From contig NZ_JACIJI010000001.1 in the NCBI RefSeq assembly GCF_014199335.1, positions 186,001-250,000 on the forward strand: DNA of 64,000 bases, in the 5' to 3' direction. The stretch comes from Stakelama sediminis (lineage in GTDB: Bacteria; Pseudomonadota; Alphaproteobacteria; Sphingomonadales; Sphingomonadaceae). Positions 1-9,668 of this stretch are shown piece by piece. The notes under the pieces were generated by a model. It saw nothing but the letters and a program-made list of their open reading frames with translations, made no database searches and had not been told where the DNA came from. The position numbers were made by a program, and so were the translations under genes. Each line of letters starts with the position of its first letter. Within the stretch, counting starts at the first letter, position 1.

Positions 1-93
1 AATCCGGCACTGTGGCGTAATTTCGTTGTCCCGTTCATCGTCGCGTAAGCCATAATGTGATGCATGGGTATATTGGTTCTGTCGGAGAGTGCC

Positions 94-303
94 ATGCCCG
101 AATCGCCCTGGAAACGTATTGTTGCAGCCGGTGCCCTTGCTCTGGCGGCAGGCTGGCTTGCCGCCTATCACAACCCCACCGACCGCATAGAACATCATGT
201 CGACAGCGATTTTGCGCGAGCCGAACAAATCGCGATGCGCGCCTCCAGCGCGTTGCAGAACCGCACACCGACGCCCCCCGCCCTTCGTCGAATGCACGCC
301 TGA
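94..303 (+). CDS. small single-pass membrane protein, unknown function
   Basis: A 69-residue protein. I chose the ATG at 94 because GGAGAG lies at 84-89; an in-frame ATG at 64 has no such site. Residues 8-24 form one hydrophobic helix (AAGALALAAGWLAAY). A polar tail rich in Arg and Pro follows. A single N-terminal anchor with a short tail on the far side is the only structural statement I can make. The reading frame stops 52 bases before the next gene, which lies on the same strand. I recognise no family, and the gene could be spurious although its composition and start site look genuine. Confidence 0.5.
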   Translation: MPESPWKRIVAAGALALAAGWLAAYHNPTDRIEHHVDSDFARAEQIAMRASSALQNRTPTPPALRRMHA

Positions 304-355
304 TTTCCGATCGGGGGGGGCTGACGCCCGCCCCTCTTTTTGTCAAAAGGGCGGC

Positions 356-1027
356 ATGACCAGCACTGCCATCGACAGTATGCCGAATTTAGGTTCCGAC
401 TATCCGGCCGAGCCCGTTATTGAACGTATTATGGCCCGGCCGGATGTGCAGAAAACACCCAGCCCGAAACTGACTCTGTTCACCTGCAAGCGCTTCCTCG
501 ACCCAGATTTTTGCGCGGCGATCATGCAGCGGATCGATGCAGAACGTCGCCCCTCGACCGTCAGCGATTTCAACGGCGACCATTATTTCCGGACAAGCGA
601 AACCTGCGACCTGAACGGAGAAGACCCGGTCGTCGCCGAACTGAACCGGCGGATCATCGCCTTTACCGGTCTCGATCCCGCGCATGGTGAACCCGTTCAG
701 GGGCAGCGGTACGCCGTGGGGCAGGAGTTCAAGGCGCACACCGACTATTTCGAACCGTCAGGTGTCGATTATGACAAATATTGCAGCGTCGCCGGACAAC
801 GCACCTGGACGGTCATGCTCTACCTCAACGAACCCGAAGCAGGCGGAGCCACCCGGTTCAGGGCGATCGACAAGATCGTCAAGCCGGAGACAGGAAAGCT
901 GCTCGCCTGGAACAATCTGCGTCCTGACGGCAGCCCTAACCCTTCCACGCTGCATCACGCGATGAAGGTACGCGGCGGCACCAAATATGTCGTCACCAAA
1001 TGGTTTCGCGAACGTCCCTGGGGGTAA
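356..1027 (+). CDS. 2-oxoglutarate/Fe(II)-dependent prolyl 4-hydroxylase-like dioxygenase
   Basis: A 223-residue soluble protein with a prolyl-4-hydroxylase alpha-subunit-like fold. The iron ligands are visible: H-x-D in AHTDYF (about residues 127-129) and a distal His in STLHHAM (about 198-199). A Lys/Arg for 2-oxoglutarate follows in the RGGTKYVVTKW segment. Family members hydroxylate peptidyl proline or related substrates using O2 and 2-oxoglutarate; the substrate here is unknown. The start at 356 follows a purine-rich AAAAGGGCGGC stretch. The open frame continues upstream to 197 but that extension is low-quality sequence. Class assignment is firm, precise substrate is not. Confidence 0.85.
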   Translation: MTSTAIDSMPNLGSDYPAEPVIERIMARPDVQKTPSPKLTLFTCKRFLDPDFCAAIMQRIDAERRPSTVSDFNGDHYFRTSETCDLNGEDPVVAELNRRIIAFTGLDPAHGEPVQGQRYAVGQEFKAHTDYFEPSGVDYDKYCSVAGQRTWTVMLYLNEPEAGGATRFRAIDKIVKPETGKLLAWNNLRPDGSPNPSTLHHAMKVRGGTKYVVTKWFRERPWG

Positions 1028-1055
1028 GCGGCGGAGGCCGCAAGGCTGAAGTATC

Positions 1056-1134
1056 GCCGTGAGGAACGGAGCGACGCAGCAGTCCAGCTTTCATAATGGC
1101 GCTGGATTGCTTCGCTACGCTCGCAAGGGCGATG
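1056..1134. repeat. dispersed intergenic repeat, TGCGAG/CAATCCAG family (copy 1)
   Basis: An imperfect inverted sequence between the dioxygenase and the tRNA terminator. Its reverse complement reads TTGCGAGCGTAGCGAAGCAATCCAGCG, matching the copy at 41134-41216. Its forward reading (gacgcagcagtccag...tttcataatggc...ggattgct) matches the copy at 47673-47766. No coding potential. Confidence 0.75.
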
Positions 1135-1210
1135 GATAATACGCCATGGATGGACTCCTAGGGTGCCACAATGGACCATCATCACCGAATGACGTTCAAC
1201 GGTTCGCCCA

Positions 1211-1251
1211 TCAAAAAAGGCCCGCCGGAATATCCGACGGGCCTTTTTTGA
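1211..1251 (-). terminator. rho-independent terminator downstream of tRNA-Val
   Basis: Inverted arms AAAAAAGGCCCG and CGGGCCTTTTTT flank a 13-nt loop, immediately 3' of the tRNA on the minus strand. The A/T flanks are symmetrical, so it could also stop plus-strand transcription from the dioxygenase gene. Confidence 0.9.
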
Positions 1252-1326
1252 TGGTGGGCGCGGCTGGGATTGAACCAGCGACCCCTGCGGTGTGAACACA
1301 GTGCTCTACCACTGAGCTACGCGCCC
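1252..1326 (-). tRNA. tRNA-Val (anticodon CAC)
   Basis: The minus strand folds as a 75-nt cloverleaf. The acceptor stem is GGGCGCG/CGCGCCC, the anticodon stem CTGTG/CGCAG, the T-arm GCTGG-TTCAATC-CCAGC, and the encoded end is ACCA. The seven-base anticodon loop TTCACAC places CAC at positions 34-36, reading GUG valine codons. It lies 76 bases downstream of hupB on the same strand and is followed by a strong terminator. I derived the anticodon by hand-folding; no other isotype fits. Confidence 0.95.
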
Positions 1327-1402
1327 GAGACCTTCACAAAACCGGAAGGGACGCGAGCCTTTAGTAAAGCCCGCGCCCCTTGTCCAGTTCCGAAAACGGA
1401 TC

Positions 1403-1675
1403 TTAGTTGACCGCGTCTTTCAGGCCCTTGCCGGCCTTGAACTTCGGCTGGGTCGACGCCTTGATGGTCATCGGTTCGCCGGTGCGCGGGTTGCGGCCGG
1501 TGGAGGCCTTGCGCTTGCTGACGGAGAAGGTGCCGAAGCCGACCAGACGCACTTCGTCGCCCTTCTTCAGCGCGCCGCTGATGGTTTCGAAAACGGCTTC
1601 AACGGCCTTGCCGGCATCGCCCTTGCTCAGCCCGGAATGGTCGGCAACCTGTCCGATCAGTTCTTGTTTATTCAT
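1403..1675 (-). CDS. hupB: DNA-binding protein HU
   Basis: A 90-residue HU-beta-type nucleoid protein of the usual family length. It starts MNKQELIGQVAD and carries the DNA-bending beta-arm with the conserved GRNPRTGEPM (about residues 61-70). HU dimers bind DNA non-specifically, bend it and compact the nucleoid. The gene lies downstream of lon on the same strand, with a 146-bp gap that holds a promoter-like sequence. The lon-hupB order is common in bacteria. The product is abundant in related organisms, consistent with its own promoter. Confidence 0.97.
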   Translation of the reverse strand: MNKQELIGQVADHSGLSKGDAGKAVEAVFETISGALKKGDEVRLVGFGTFSVSKRKASTGRNPRTGEPMTIKASTQPKFKAGKGLKDAVN

Positions 1676-1746
1676 CTTTCTGGGAACCCCCTGTCTTGTG
1701 GTTGGAAGTCAGTTCGTAATCTTTTGCGGCGTTCAGACCGAACGCG

Positions 1747-1777
1747 TAATAAGCCGCGTCCTACCCCAGCATGTCAA
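1747..1777 (-). promoter_or_regulatory. putative sigma70-type promoter of hupB
   Basis: On the minus strand the lon-hupB gap contains a perfect TTGACA (plus 1772-1777). A -10-like TTATTA (plus 1747-1752) follows after 19 bases, or CTTATT after 18. The -35 is consensus, the -10 is weak and the spacer slightly long. Confidence 0.45.
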
Positions 1778-1821
1778 AGCAAAACAGGGGTTTTTGGTCG
1801 AAAAACTGCAAAAATATCCTC

Positions 1822-4224
<2,403 letters not shown>

Positions 4225-4265
4225 GAAAACTCCGAATGCGCCCGGCGGGCACGAACTTTCTCCTT

Positions 4266-4293
4266 ATATGGGGAGAATGAAGCGGGCATCAAT
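4266..4293 (-). promoter_or_regulatory. putative sigma32 (RpoH) heat-shock promoter of lon
   Basis: On the minus strand, CCCCATAT (plus 4266-4273) equals the E. coli-type RpoH -10 consensus CCCCATNT. The element ATTGAT (plus 4288-4293) sits 14 bases upstream and matches four of six bases of CTTGAA, with spacing inside the usual 13-15. A start near 4259 would leave a leader of about 35 bases containing the lon ribosome-binding site. The site overlaps the first codons of the divergent aminopeptidase. Confidence 0.55.
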
Positions 4294-6004
4294 CGTCACG
4301 GTTACGAAGTCCTTTGCCCTGTCGATTCTCCCGCTGGTCATGCTGACCGCCGCCACGCTTCCGGAAAAAGGGCAACCGCCGCTGACCGCGCAGACCATGC
4401 GATCGGGCGGCCCGATCGACCCCGATCAGGCGAAGCTGCATTTCGATCTCGCCGATCTCGCCATTGCCGTGTTCCCGAAGACCGAGACGATTGAGGGCAC
4501 TGCCACCCTGACTTTCACGGCAAAGGCACCGCTCGACAAGCTGGTGGTCGACCTCGATCGCAACCTGCCGGTTTCGGCCATCGCCATAGACGGGACGCCG
4601 CTCGCCCGCTCGGCATGGAGCAACCCGGAAGGGCGCCTGATCATCGCCCTTCCCCATCCGGTAGAAACCGGCGGCAAAGTCGTCGCGCGCATCCGCTATG
4701 ACGGCACACCCCATGTCGCGGTCAACGCACCCTGGGATGACGGCATGGTCTGGTCGCAAACGCCGTCGGGCAAACCCTGGGCAGCGAGTACCGATGAAGG
4801 CTATGGTTGCGACCTGTTCTGGCCGTGCCTCGACTTTCCCACCGGAGAGCCGGGACGGGTGGATATGCACATTACGGTTCCGGCAGGGCTGAAAGCACCG
4901 GGCAACGGGGTATTGCAGGGCGTGACCATGCTTCCCGACGGGCGCACCACCTGGAACTGGTCGATCACGCATCCCAACACCTATGCCATCGCTTTGAATG
5001 TCGGGCCGTATGCGGAACTGACCGGCAGCTATAAAAGCCGTTACGGCAACACCATCCCGATGCAGCTCTGGTATCTGCCCAGCCACAAGGCAGGGGCCGA
5101 ACGGCTGTTTTCCGAATTCGCGCCGACGCTCGATTTCTTTGAGGCGAATATCGGCCCCTATCCCTTCGGTGCCGAGAAAATGGGCGTGGTGGAGACACCC
5201 TATCTCGGCATGGAGCATCAGACGATTAACGCTTATGGCAACCACTATAAGCCGGGGATCGAGGGGTTCGACTGGCTGTTCCAGCATGAATTCAGCCATG
5301 AATGGTTCGGCAATCAGCTTACCGCCGCCAACTGGGACGATTACTGGCTGCATGAAGGATTCGGCGAATATATGCAGCCGCTCTATGCCCGCTGGCGCTC
5401 TGGCGAGGCGCTCTACGACTATCTGATGCAGAAGATGCGGGTGCAGATCGCCAACAAGGTACCCATCGTATCCGGCAAGGTGCTGACCGAGGAGCAGGTC
5501 TATGAAGGCAGCGACGGCGGTCCCGGCGGCGATATCTATTACAAGGGCGCGTGGGTGCTGCACACGCTGCGCAACGCCATCGGCGACAAGGCATTTTTCG
5601 ATGCGGCCCGCCGCCTCGTCTATGGCCGCCCCGATCCGAAGCCGGGCAATTTTGCGCCCCGATACGGCGCAACGGACGCATTCGTGAAGATCGTCGATCA
5701 GGTGACGGGCAAGGACTATGGCTGGTTCTTCGACATCTATCTGCGCCACGCAGCGCTTCCCGAACTGGAGCAGCAGCGCGCGGGCGACCGGCTGACGCTG
5801 CGCTGGAAAGCGCCGAATGGGAAGCCTTTCCCCCTTCCGGTCGAGATACAGGTAAACGGCAAGCTTCGGAAGCTGGCAATGACCGGCGGCAGCGAGACGA
5901 TCACCGTCCCCGCAGACGCGCATATCGTCATCGATCCCTATGACCGCGACCTCAAACGCTCCGAACGCGTCGAACGCCTGCGTGCATGGCAGGCAAGCCA
6001 CTAA
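4277..6004 (+). CDS. M1-family metallo-aminopeptidase, exported
   Basis: A 575-residue zinc peptidase. A signal peptide is likely: basic MKRAS, then a hydrophobic stretch (ALSILPLVMLTAA). The zinc motif HEFSH (residues 337-341) with Glu360 in LHEGFGE gives the HExxH-x18-E spacing of gluzincins. GMEHQ replaces the usual GAMEN exopeptidase motif. The family removes N-terminal residues from peptides, here probably in the periplasm. The start is uncertain: ATG 4268 is also in frame and the reading frame opens at 4223, but 4277 gives the better signal peptide. It is transcribed divergently from lon. Confidence 0.9.
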   Translation: MKRASIVTVTKSFALSILPLVMLTAATLPEKGQPPLTAQTMRSGGPIDPDQAKLHFDLADLAIAVFPKTETIEGTATLTFTAKAPLDKLVVDLDRNLPVSAIAIDGTPLARSAWSNPEGRLIIALPHPVETGGKVVARIRYDGTPHVAVNAPWDDGMVWSQTPSGKPWAASTDEGYGCDLFWPCLDFPTGEPGRVDMHITVPAGLKAPGNGVLQGVTMLPDGRTTWNWSITHPNTYAIALNVGPYAELTGSYKSRYGNTIPMQLWYLPSHKAGAERLFSEFAPTLDFFEANIGPYPFGAEKMGVVETPYLGMEHQTINAYGNHYKPGIEGFDWLFQHEFSHEWFGNQLTAANWDDYWLHEGFGEYMQPLYARWRSGEALYDYLMQKMRVQIANKVPIVSGKVLTEEQVYEGSDGGPGGDIYYKGAWVLHTLRNAIGDKAFFDAARRLVYGRPDPKPGNFAPRYGATDAFVKIVDQVTGKDYGWFFDIYLRHAALPELEQQRAGDRLTLRWKAPNGKPFPLPVEIQVNGKLRKLAMTGGSETITVPADAHIVIDPYDRDLKRSERVERLRAWQASH

Positions 6005-6015
6005 GAAGAGGGATA

Positions 6016-6930
6016 TTATTCGCCGGTTTTGTCCACCGCCGGTTTCAGGTCGGGCACCCAGCCATAGCCGTCGCCTTTCTTCACGATATACCCGACGCCG
6101 GGATAGGGAAAATGCGGCGCGAAAATGCGTTCGTGATCCGCCGCCAGCTTCGCCAGCACCTTTTCGCGGCTCGCCTCACCCTGCTGCTCGTCATTATCGA
6201 AGCCCATCGCCCATTGCGGTTTCGCCAGCGAAATGATCGAGCTGTGTACCGTATCGCCGACATCGAACAGATGCCGGCCCTTCGATTCGATCTGATAGCC
6301 GACATGGCCCGGGGTATGCCCCGGAATGGCAATCGGCGTGATCCCCGGCAGGATCGGTGTGCCGGGGGTAAAGGGCTTCATCTGCCCCGCCACCGCCCTG
6401 ACGATGGTCGCAGCCCCCTTGTGTCCCTGCATCCACGCCCATTCGGTTTTCGACATGCGGATCACCGCCTTGGGAAAGGCCGATTTGCCGTCCGCCATAA
6501 CCAGCCCGCCGACATGATCGCCATGGCTGTGGGTGATCAGCACATCCGTAACCGCATCCGGTTTCACCCCCGCCAGGGCCAGACTCTGCATCAGGTCGCC
6601 GCCGATTTTCGGCCCCAGCCCGGTGTCGATCAGCACCACATGCCCCGGCATCTTCACCAGCAGCGCATCGACGCTCAGCATGATCTTGTCGGTCGGCGCA
6701 CCTGCCTTGCGCAGCACATCCGCGACCGCGCTTTCCGGCTCTCCCACGCCAAAGGTCTTGCCGTCGTTCGGCTCGACAAACGCCATGTCGCGCAGGGACA
6801 CGAGTTCATACGCCCCGACATGAAAGGGGGTTGCCGCGGGCGGCACCGCTTCCGGCCCGGCAAGTGCCCTTGCTGAAAATATCGTGGCCAGCGCCGCCGC
6901 CATCACGGCATATTTTCGGGTACGCTGCAT
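6016..6930 (-). CDS. exported metallo-beta-lactamase-fold hydrolase
   Basis: A 304-residue protein starting at an ATG with a TCCTCC-complement (GGAGGA) Shine-Dalgarno 4-9 bases upstream. An N-terminal signal peptide (KYAVMAAALATIFSARALA) is followed by the MBL fold with metal-binding THSHGDH at about residues 130-136. Further metal ligands are the His in IPGHTPGH and the Asp in DVGDTVH. The sequence resembles the quorum-quenching/MBL hydrolase group rather than class B antibiotic beta-lactamases, but the substrate cannot be told. It is convergent with the M1 peptidase, 11 bp between stop codons. Confidence 0.85.
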   Translation of the reverse strand: MQRTRKYAVMAAALATIFSARALAGPEAVPPAATPFHVGAYELVSLRDMAFVEPNDGKTFGVGEPESAVADVLRKAGAPTDKIMLSVDALLVKMPGHVVLIDTGLGPKIGGDLMQSLALAGVKPDAVTDVLITHSHGDHVGGLVMADGKSAFPKAVIRMSKTEWAWMQGHKGAATIVRAVAGQMKPFTPGTPILPGITPIAIPGHTPGHVGYQIESKGRHLFDVGDTVHSSIISLAKPQWAMGFDNDEQQGEASREKVLAKLAADHERIFAPHFPYPGVGYIVKKGDGYGWVPDLKPAVDKTGE

Positions 6931-7077
6931 CCTGTCCTCCTGACGGCATTTCGCCCCATATCCTTGCGTCGGAAATTCGCACAACTGGCGGCACATGGGA
7001 ATAGCCCGGCATGTCGTTCCGGCGCCGTCGCTGCGCAAATATTGCTCCACCGCACCTGTCCCGCTATCCCGTCGCCC

Positions 7078-7740
7078 ATGAAACTCATCATCGGGAACAA
7101 GGCCTATTCCTCCTGGTCGCTGCGCGGCTGGCTGGCGGCGAAGCAATCGGGACTGCCGTTCGAGGAAGTGGTCGTCCCGCTCTATAACGCTGACTGGGAT
7201 AAGCGGCGCGAAGGCGATGAGTTCGCGCCTTCTTCCGGCAAGGTACCGATCCTGTGGGACGGCGACGCGGTGGTGTGGGACAGCCTTGCCATCATCGACT
7301 ATCTCAATGAAAAGACCGGCAATACGCGGTTTTGGCCAAAGGGAGATGCCGCGCGCGCCATGGCGCGATCCATGGCGGCGGAAATGCATTCCAGCTATGC
7401 CGCGCTGCGACGCAAATGCCCGATGAACATTCGCCAGATCTTTCCAGCGCAACAGCCCGACGCGGATGTACTTGCCGACATGTCCCGAATCATGGAATTA
7501 TGGGCACAGGCACGAGCAAGATTTGGAGGAGACGGCGATTTTCTGTTCGGCGATTTCGGTGCCGCCGACATTATGTTCGCACCGGTAATAACGCGGATCG
7601 TGACCTACTCGCTACCGGTGGCGCGCTTTGCCCCTGCCTATATGCAGGCGGTGTTGAGCCATCCGTTCATGCAGGACTGGATCGCGGGCGCACAGGAAGA
7701 GGATTGGGTCATTGAACAATTCGAACAACCAGCGACCTGA
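7078..7740 (+). CDS. glutathione S-transferase family protein
   Basis: A 220-residue cytosolic protein beginning MKLIIGNKAYSSWSLRGWLA. The N-terminal thioredoxin-like domain has YSSWSLR in the GSH-binding position and GKVPILWD with the cis-proline motif (about residues 57-64). It is followed by DSLAIIDYL and an all-helical C-terminal domain. It probably conjugates or reduces small molecules using glutathione. The open frame continues upstream to 6964, but the KLIIGNK start is the normal N-terminus. Its last 29 bases overlap the next small gene. Confidence 0.9.
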   Translation: MKLIIGNKAYSSWSLRGWLAAKQSGLPFEEVVVPLYNADWDKRREGDEFAPSSGKVPILWDGDAVVWDSLAIIDYLNEKTGNTRFWPKGDAARAMARSMAAEMHSSYAALRRKCPMNIRQIFPAQQPDADVLADMSRIMELWAQARARFGGDGDFLFGDFGAADIMFAPVITRIVTYSLPVARFAPAYMQAVLSHPFMQDWIAGAQEEDWVIEQFEQPAT

Positions 7741-7918
7741 ACGACAACCCGACGGTTTTTCGCCCCAGTATCTGGGCATCGGTGTGGCACTCGGCGTTGC
7801 GCTGGGGCTGGCATTCGGCAACATCGCGCTCGGCATCGCCATCGGTGTAGCGCTCGGCGCCGCCTTCGGCAGTATGCGCGCAGGCCCCACCCCCGACAGC
7901 GAGGAAGAACAGCCTTAG
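7712..7918 (+). CDS. small glycine-zipper membrane protein
   Basis: A 68-residue protein from a TTG start overlapping the 3' end of the glutathione transferase gene by 29 bases in another frame. AGGAAGAGGA (7694-7703) lies about 8 bases upstream. Residues 21-53 alternate Gly/Ala with Leu/Ile/Val (GVALGVALGLAFG, GIAIGVALGAAFG), the pattern of a helical hairpin packed by glycine zippers. An acidic tail follows. No function is known to me. The TTG start is an inference from the Shine-Dalgarno position. Confidence 0.6.
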   Translation: MNNSNNQRPERQPDGFSPQYLGIGVALGVALGLAFGNIALGIAIGVALGAAFGSMRAGPTPDSEEEQP

Positions 7919-7965
7919 GCTGAATCGTCTTTCCGGGGTGCCGGCCCGCCACCTATCGTCCCATT

Positions 7966-8035
7966 CGTCATCCCAGCGAAAGCTGGGATCTCTGGCGATG
8001 TACCGAAAACGATCGCGGCTTTCGCTGGGATGACG
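7966..8035. repeat. dispersed palindromic repeat, CGTCATCCCAGCGAAAGC family
   Basis: Perfect 18-bp inverted arms (7966-7983 and 8018-8035) surround a 34-bp centre. The left arm itself forms a GAAA-tetraloop hairpin, TCCCAGC-GAAA-GCTGGGA (7971-7988). It lies between two convergent genes, and could act as a transcript-end structure for both. The motif is a known type of short interspersed sequence in alphaproteobacteria (recalled, not searched). Confidence 0.8.
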
Positions 8036-8067
8036 GAGTCTGAGCGCGCTCTTTCTGTTTGGAAACG

Positions 8068-8514
8068 CTACCCGAACGCGCTCCCGTCCTTGCGAACGAA
8101 GCGACCACCGGTCAGGTGCATGTCGATATCGGGATAGTGGCAATCGCTTTGCGACGGCCTGCCTACCGCGATGAACACGCATTCCGTGTCCGACCGGTTT
8201 TGCAGAACATGGCCGTTGCCGTCATCCTTCGGAAACACGGCGCAGTCGCCCGCTCGCATCACGGTTTCACCCGAATCATCGACCAGCACCGCTTCGCCCG
8301 TCAGCATCACGACAAACTCATCTTCGTCTTCGTGCCAGTGGCGCTGCGCCGACCATGCGCCGGGTTTCAGCGTGACATGGCTGACGCCGAAATCCGAAAG
8401 CCCCGATACGGCCGCCAGCCGCTGGTACCAGCGCCCCTCCACCACGCCTGCATACGCGACCGGATATCCGGTCGCGTTCGTTTGCGGGATTGTATCCAGA
8501 TCAAGCTTGGGCAA
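8068..8514 (-). CDS. cupin-domain protein
   Basis: A 148-residue single-domain cupin. The metal-binding motif 1 is visible as HWHEDEDEFVVMLTG (about residues 59-73) and motif 2 around FPKDDGNGHVLQN, with the PGAWS lead-in. The start is TTG at 8514; AGGAGG lies 5 bases upstream, which decides it. Cupins of this type bind a metal and a small ligand or sugar; no specific substrate can be deduced. Its Shine-Dalgarno overlaps the divergent dapE start, with only 11 bp between the two start codons. Confidence 0.8.
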   Translation of the reverse strand: MPKLDLDTIPQTNATGYPVAYAGVVEGRWYQRLAAVSGLSDFGVSHVTLKPGAWSAQRHWHEDEDEFVVMLTGEAVLVDDSGETVMRAGDCAVFPKDDGNGHVLQNRSDTECVFIAVGRPSQSDCHYPDIDMHLTGGRFVRKDGSAFG

Positions 8515-8525
8515 TGTCGCCTCCT

Positions 8526-9668
8526 ATGACCGATGCCAGCACCCTGCCCGATTCCCTTGCCTTTACCAAGGCGCTGATTGACGCCGAGAGCATTACGCCC
8601 GCACGCGGCGCGGTGTTCGACGTGCTGGAGGCGGCACTGAAGCCGCTGGGCTTTGCCATCGACCGTTTCACCGTGGGCGAAGCACCCGACGGCCCGGTCG
8701 AGAATCTGCTGGCGACGCGCGGCAGCGGTGCGCCGCATTTTGCCTTTGCCGGGCATCTCGACGTCGTGCCGCCGGGCAAGGGCTGGACCACCGACCCTTT
8801 CCGCGCCGAACAGCGCGGTGCATTGCTCTATGGGCGCGGCGCGGTGGATATGAAGGGTGCGGTCGCCGCGTTCGTCGCGGCGCTCGCCCGTGCGCTGCCC
8901 GATCACGGTACGGTCAGCCTGATCATCACCGGCGATGAGGAAGGTCCGGCGGTCTATGGCACCCGCGCGCTGATCGACCGGATGCGCGAACGCGGAATCG
9001 CGCCCGATTTCTGCCTGATCGGGGAGCCGACTTCGGTCAATCGGCTGGGCGACACGATCAAGATCGGGCGGCGTGGTTCGGTCAATATCTGGATCACCGT
9101 GCCGGGACATCAGGGCCATGTCGCCTATCCCCATCTGGCCGACAATCCCATTCCGAAGCTGGTGCGCGCATTGGCCGATATCGACGCGATCGTGCTGGAT
9201 GAAGGCACCGACTGGTTTCAGGCGTCGAATATCGAAGTCACCGATCTGGAGGTCGGCAACACCGCGCACAACGTCATCCCCGGCGCTGCACAGGCACGGC
9301 TGTCGATCCGCTTCAACGACCTGCATCGCGGCACGGAACTGGTCGAACGGATTGAACGCGCCGTCCATGTCCATACTCCGGATGCCGAAGTGAAGGGCAT
9401 CGTTTCGGGCGAATCCTTCCTCACCGAACCGGGGCGTCTGTCCGACATCCTGTCCGATGCCATCGAGGATCATGCCGGTATCCGACCCGAACTATCGACC
9501 AGCGGCGGCACGTCGGACGGACGTTTCCTCCATGCGCTGTGCCCGGTGGTCGAATTCGGCCTGCTGAACGCGACGATGCACAAACTGGACGAGGCAGTCG
9601 CTGTCGCTGACCTCGCCATGCTCACCGATATTTATGAAAGCGTGCTGAAACGCGCCTTTACGCGCTGA
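8526..9668 (+). CDS. dapE: succinyl-diaminopimelate desuccinylase
   Basis: A 380-residue M20-family zinc hydrolase that releases L,L-diaminopimelate from its N-succinyl form in lysine and peptidoglycan precursor synthesis. Metal-site motifs are visible: HLDVVPPG (about residue 77), GRGAVDMKGAVAAF (about 103-116) and TGDEEG (about 143-148). The length is normal. The start chosen is the ATG that gives the standard N-terminus; no clear Shine-Dalgarno precedes it, so it may be leaderless or start at ATG 8514. The 3' end overlaps the GGDEF-EAL gene tail to tail by 11 bases. Confidence 0.95.
   Translation: MTDASTLPDSLAFTKALIDAESITPARGAVFDVLEAALKPLGFAIDRFTVGEAPDGPVENLLATRGSGAPHFAFAGHLDVVPPGKGWTTDPFRAEQRGALLYGRGAVDMKGAVAAFVAALARALPDHGTVSLIITGDEEGPAVYGTRALIDRMRERGIAPDFCLIGEPTSVNRLGDTIKIGRRGSVNIWITVPGHQGHVAYPHLADNPIPKLVRALADIDAIVLDEGTDWFQASNIEVTDLEVGNTAHNVIPGAAQARLSIRFNDLHRGTELVERIERAVHVHTPDAEVKGIVSGESFLTEPGRLSDILSDAIEDHAGIRPELSTSGGTSDGRFLHALCPVVEFGLLNATMHKLDEAVAVADLAMLTDIYESVLKRAFTR

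Noticed and set aside
6016..6930. Class B metallo-beta-lactamase
   Set aside because: The HxHxDH motif is shared by a very large superfamily, and the overall sequence fits general MBL-fold hydrolases.
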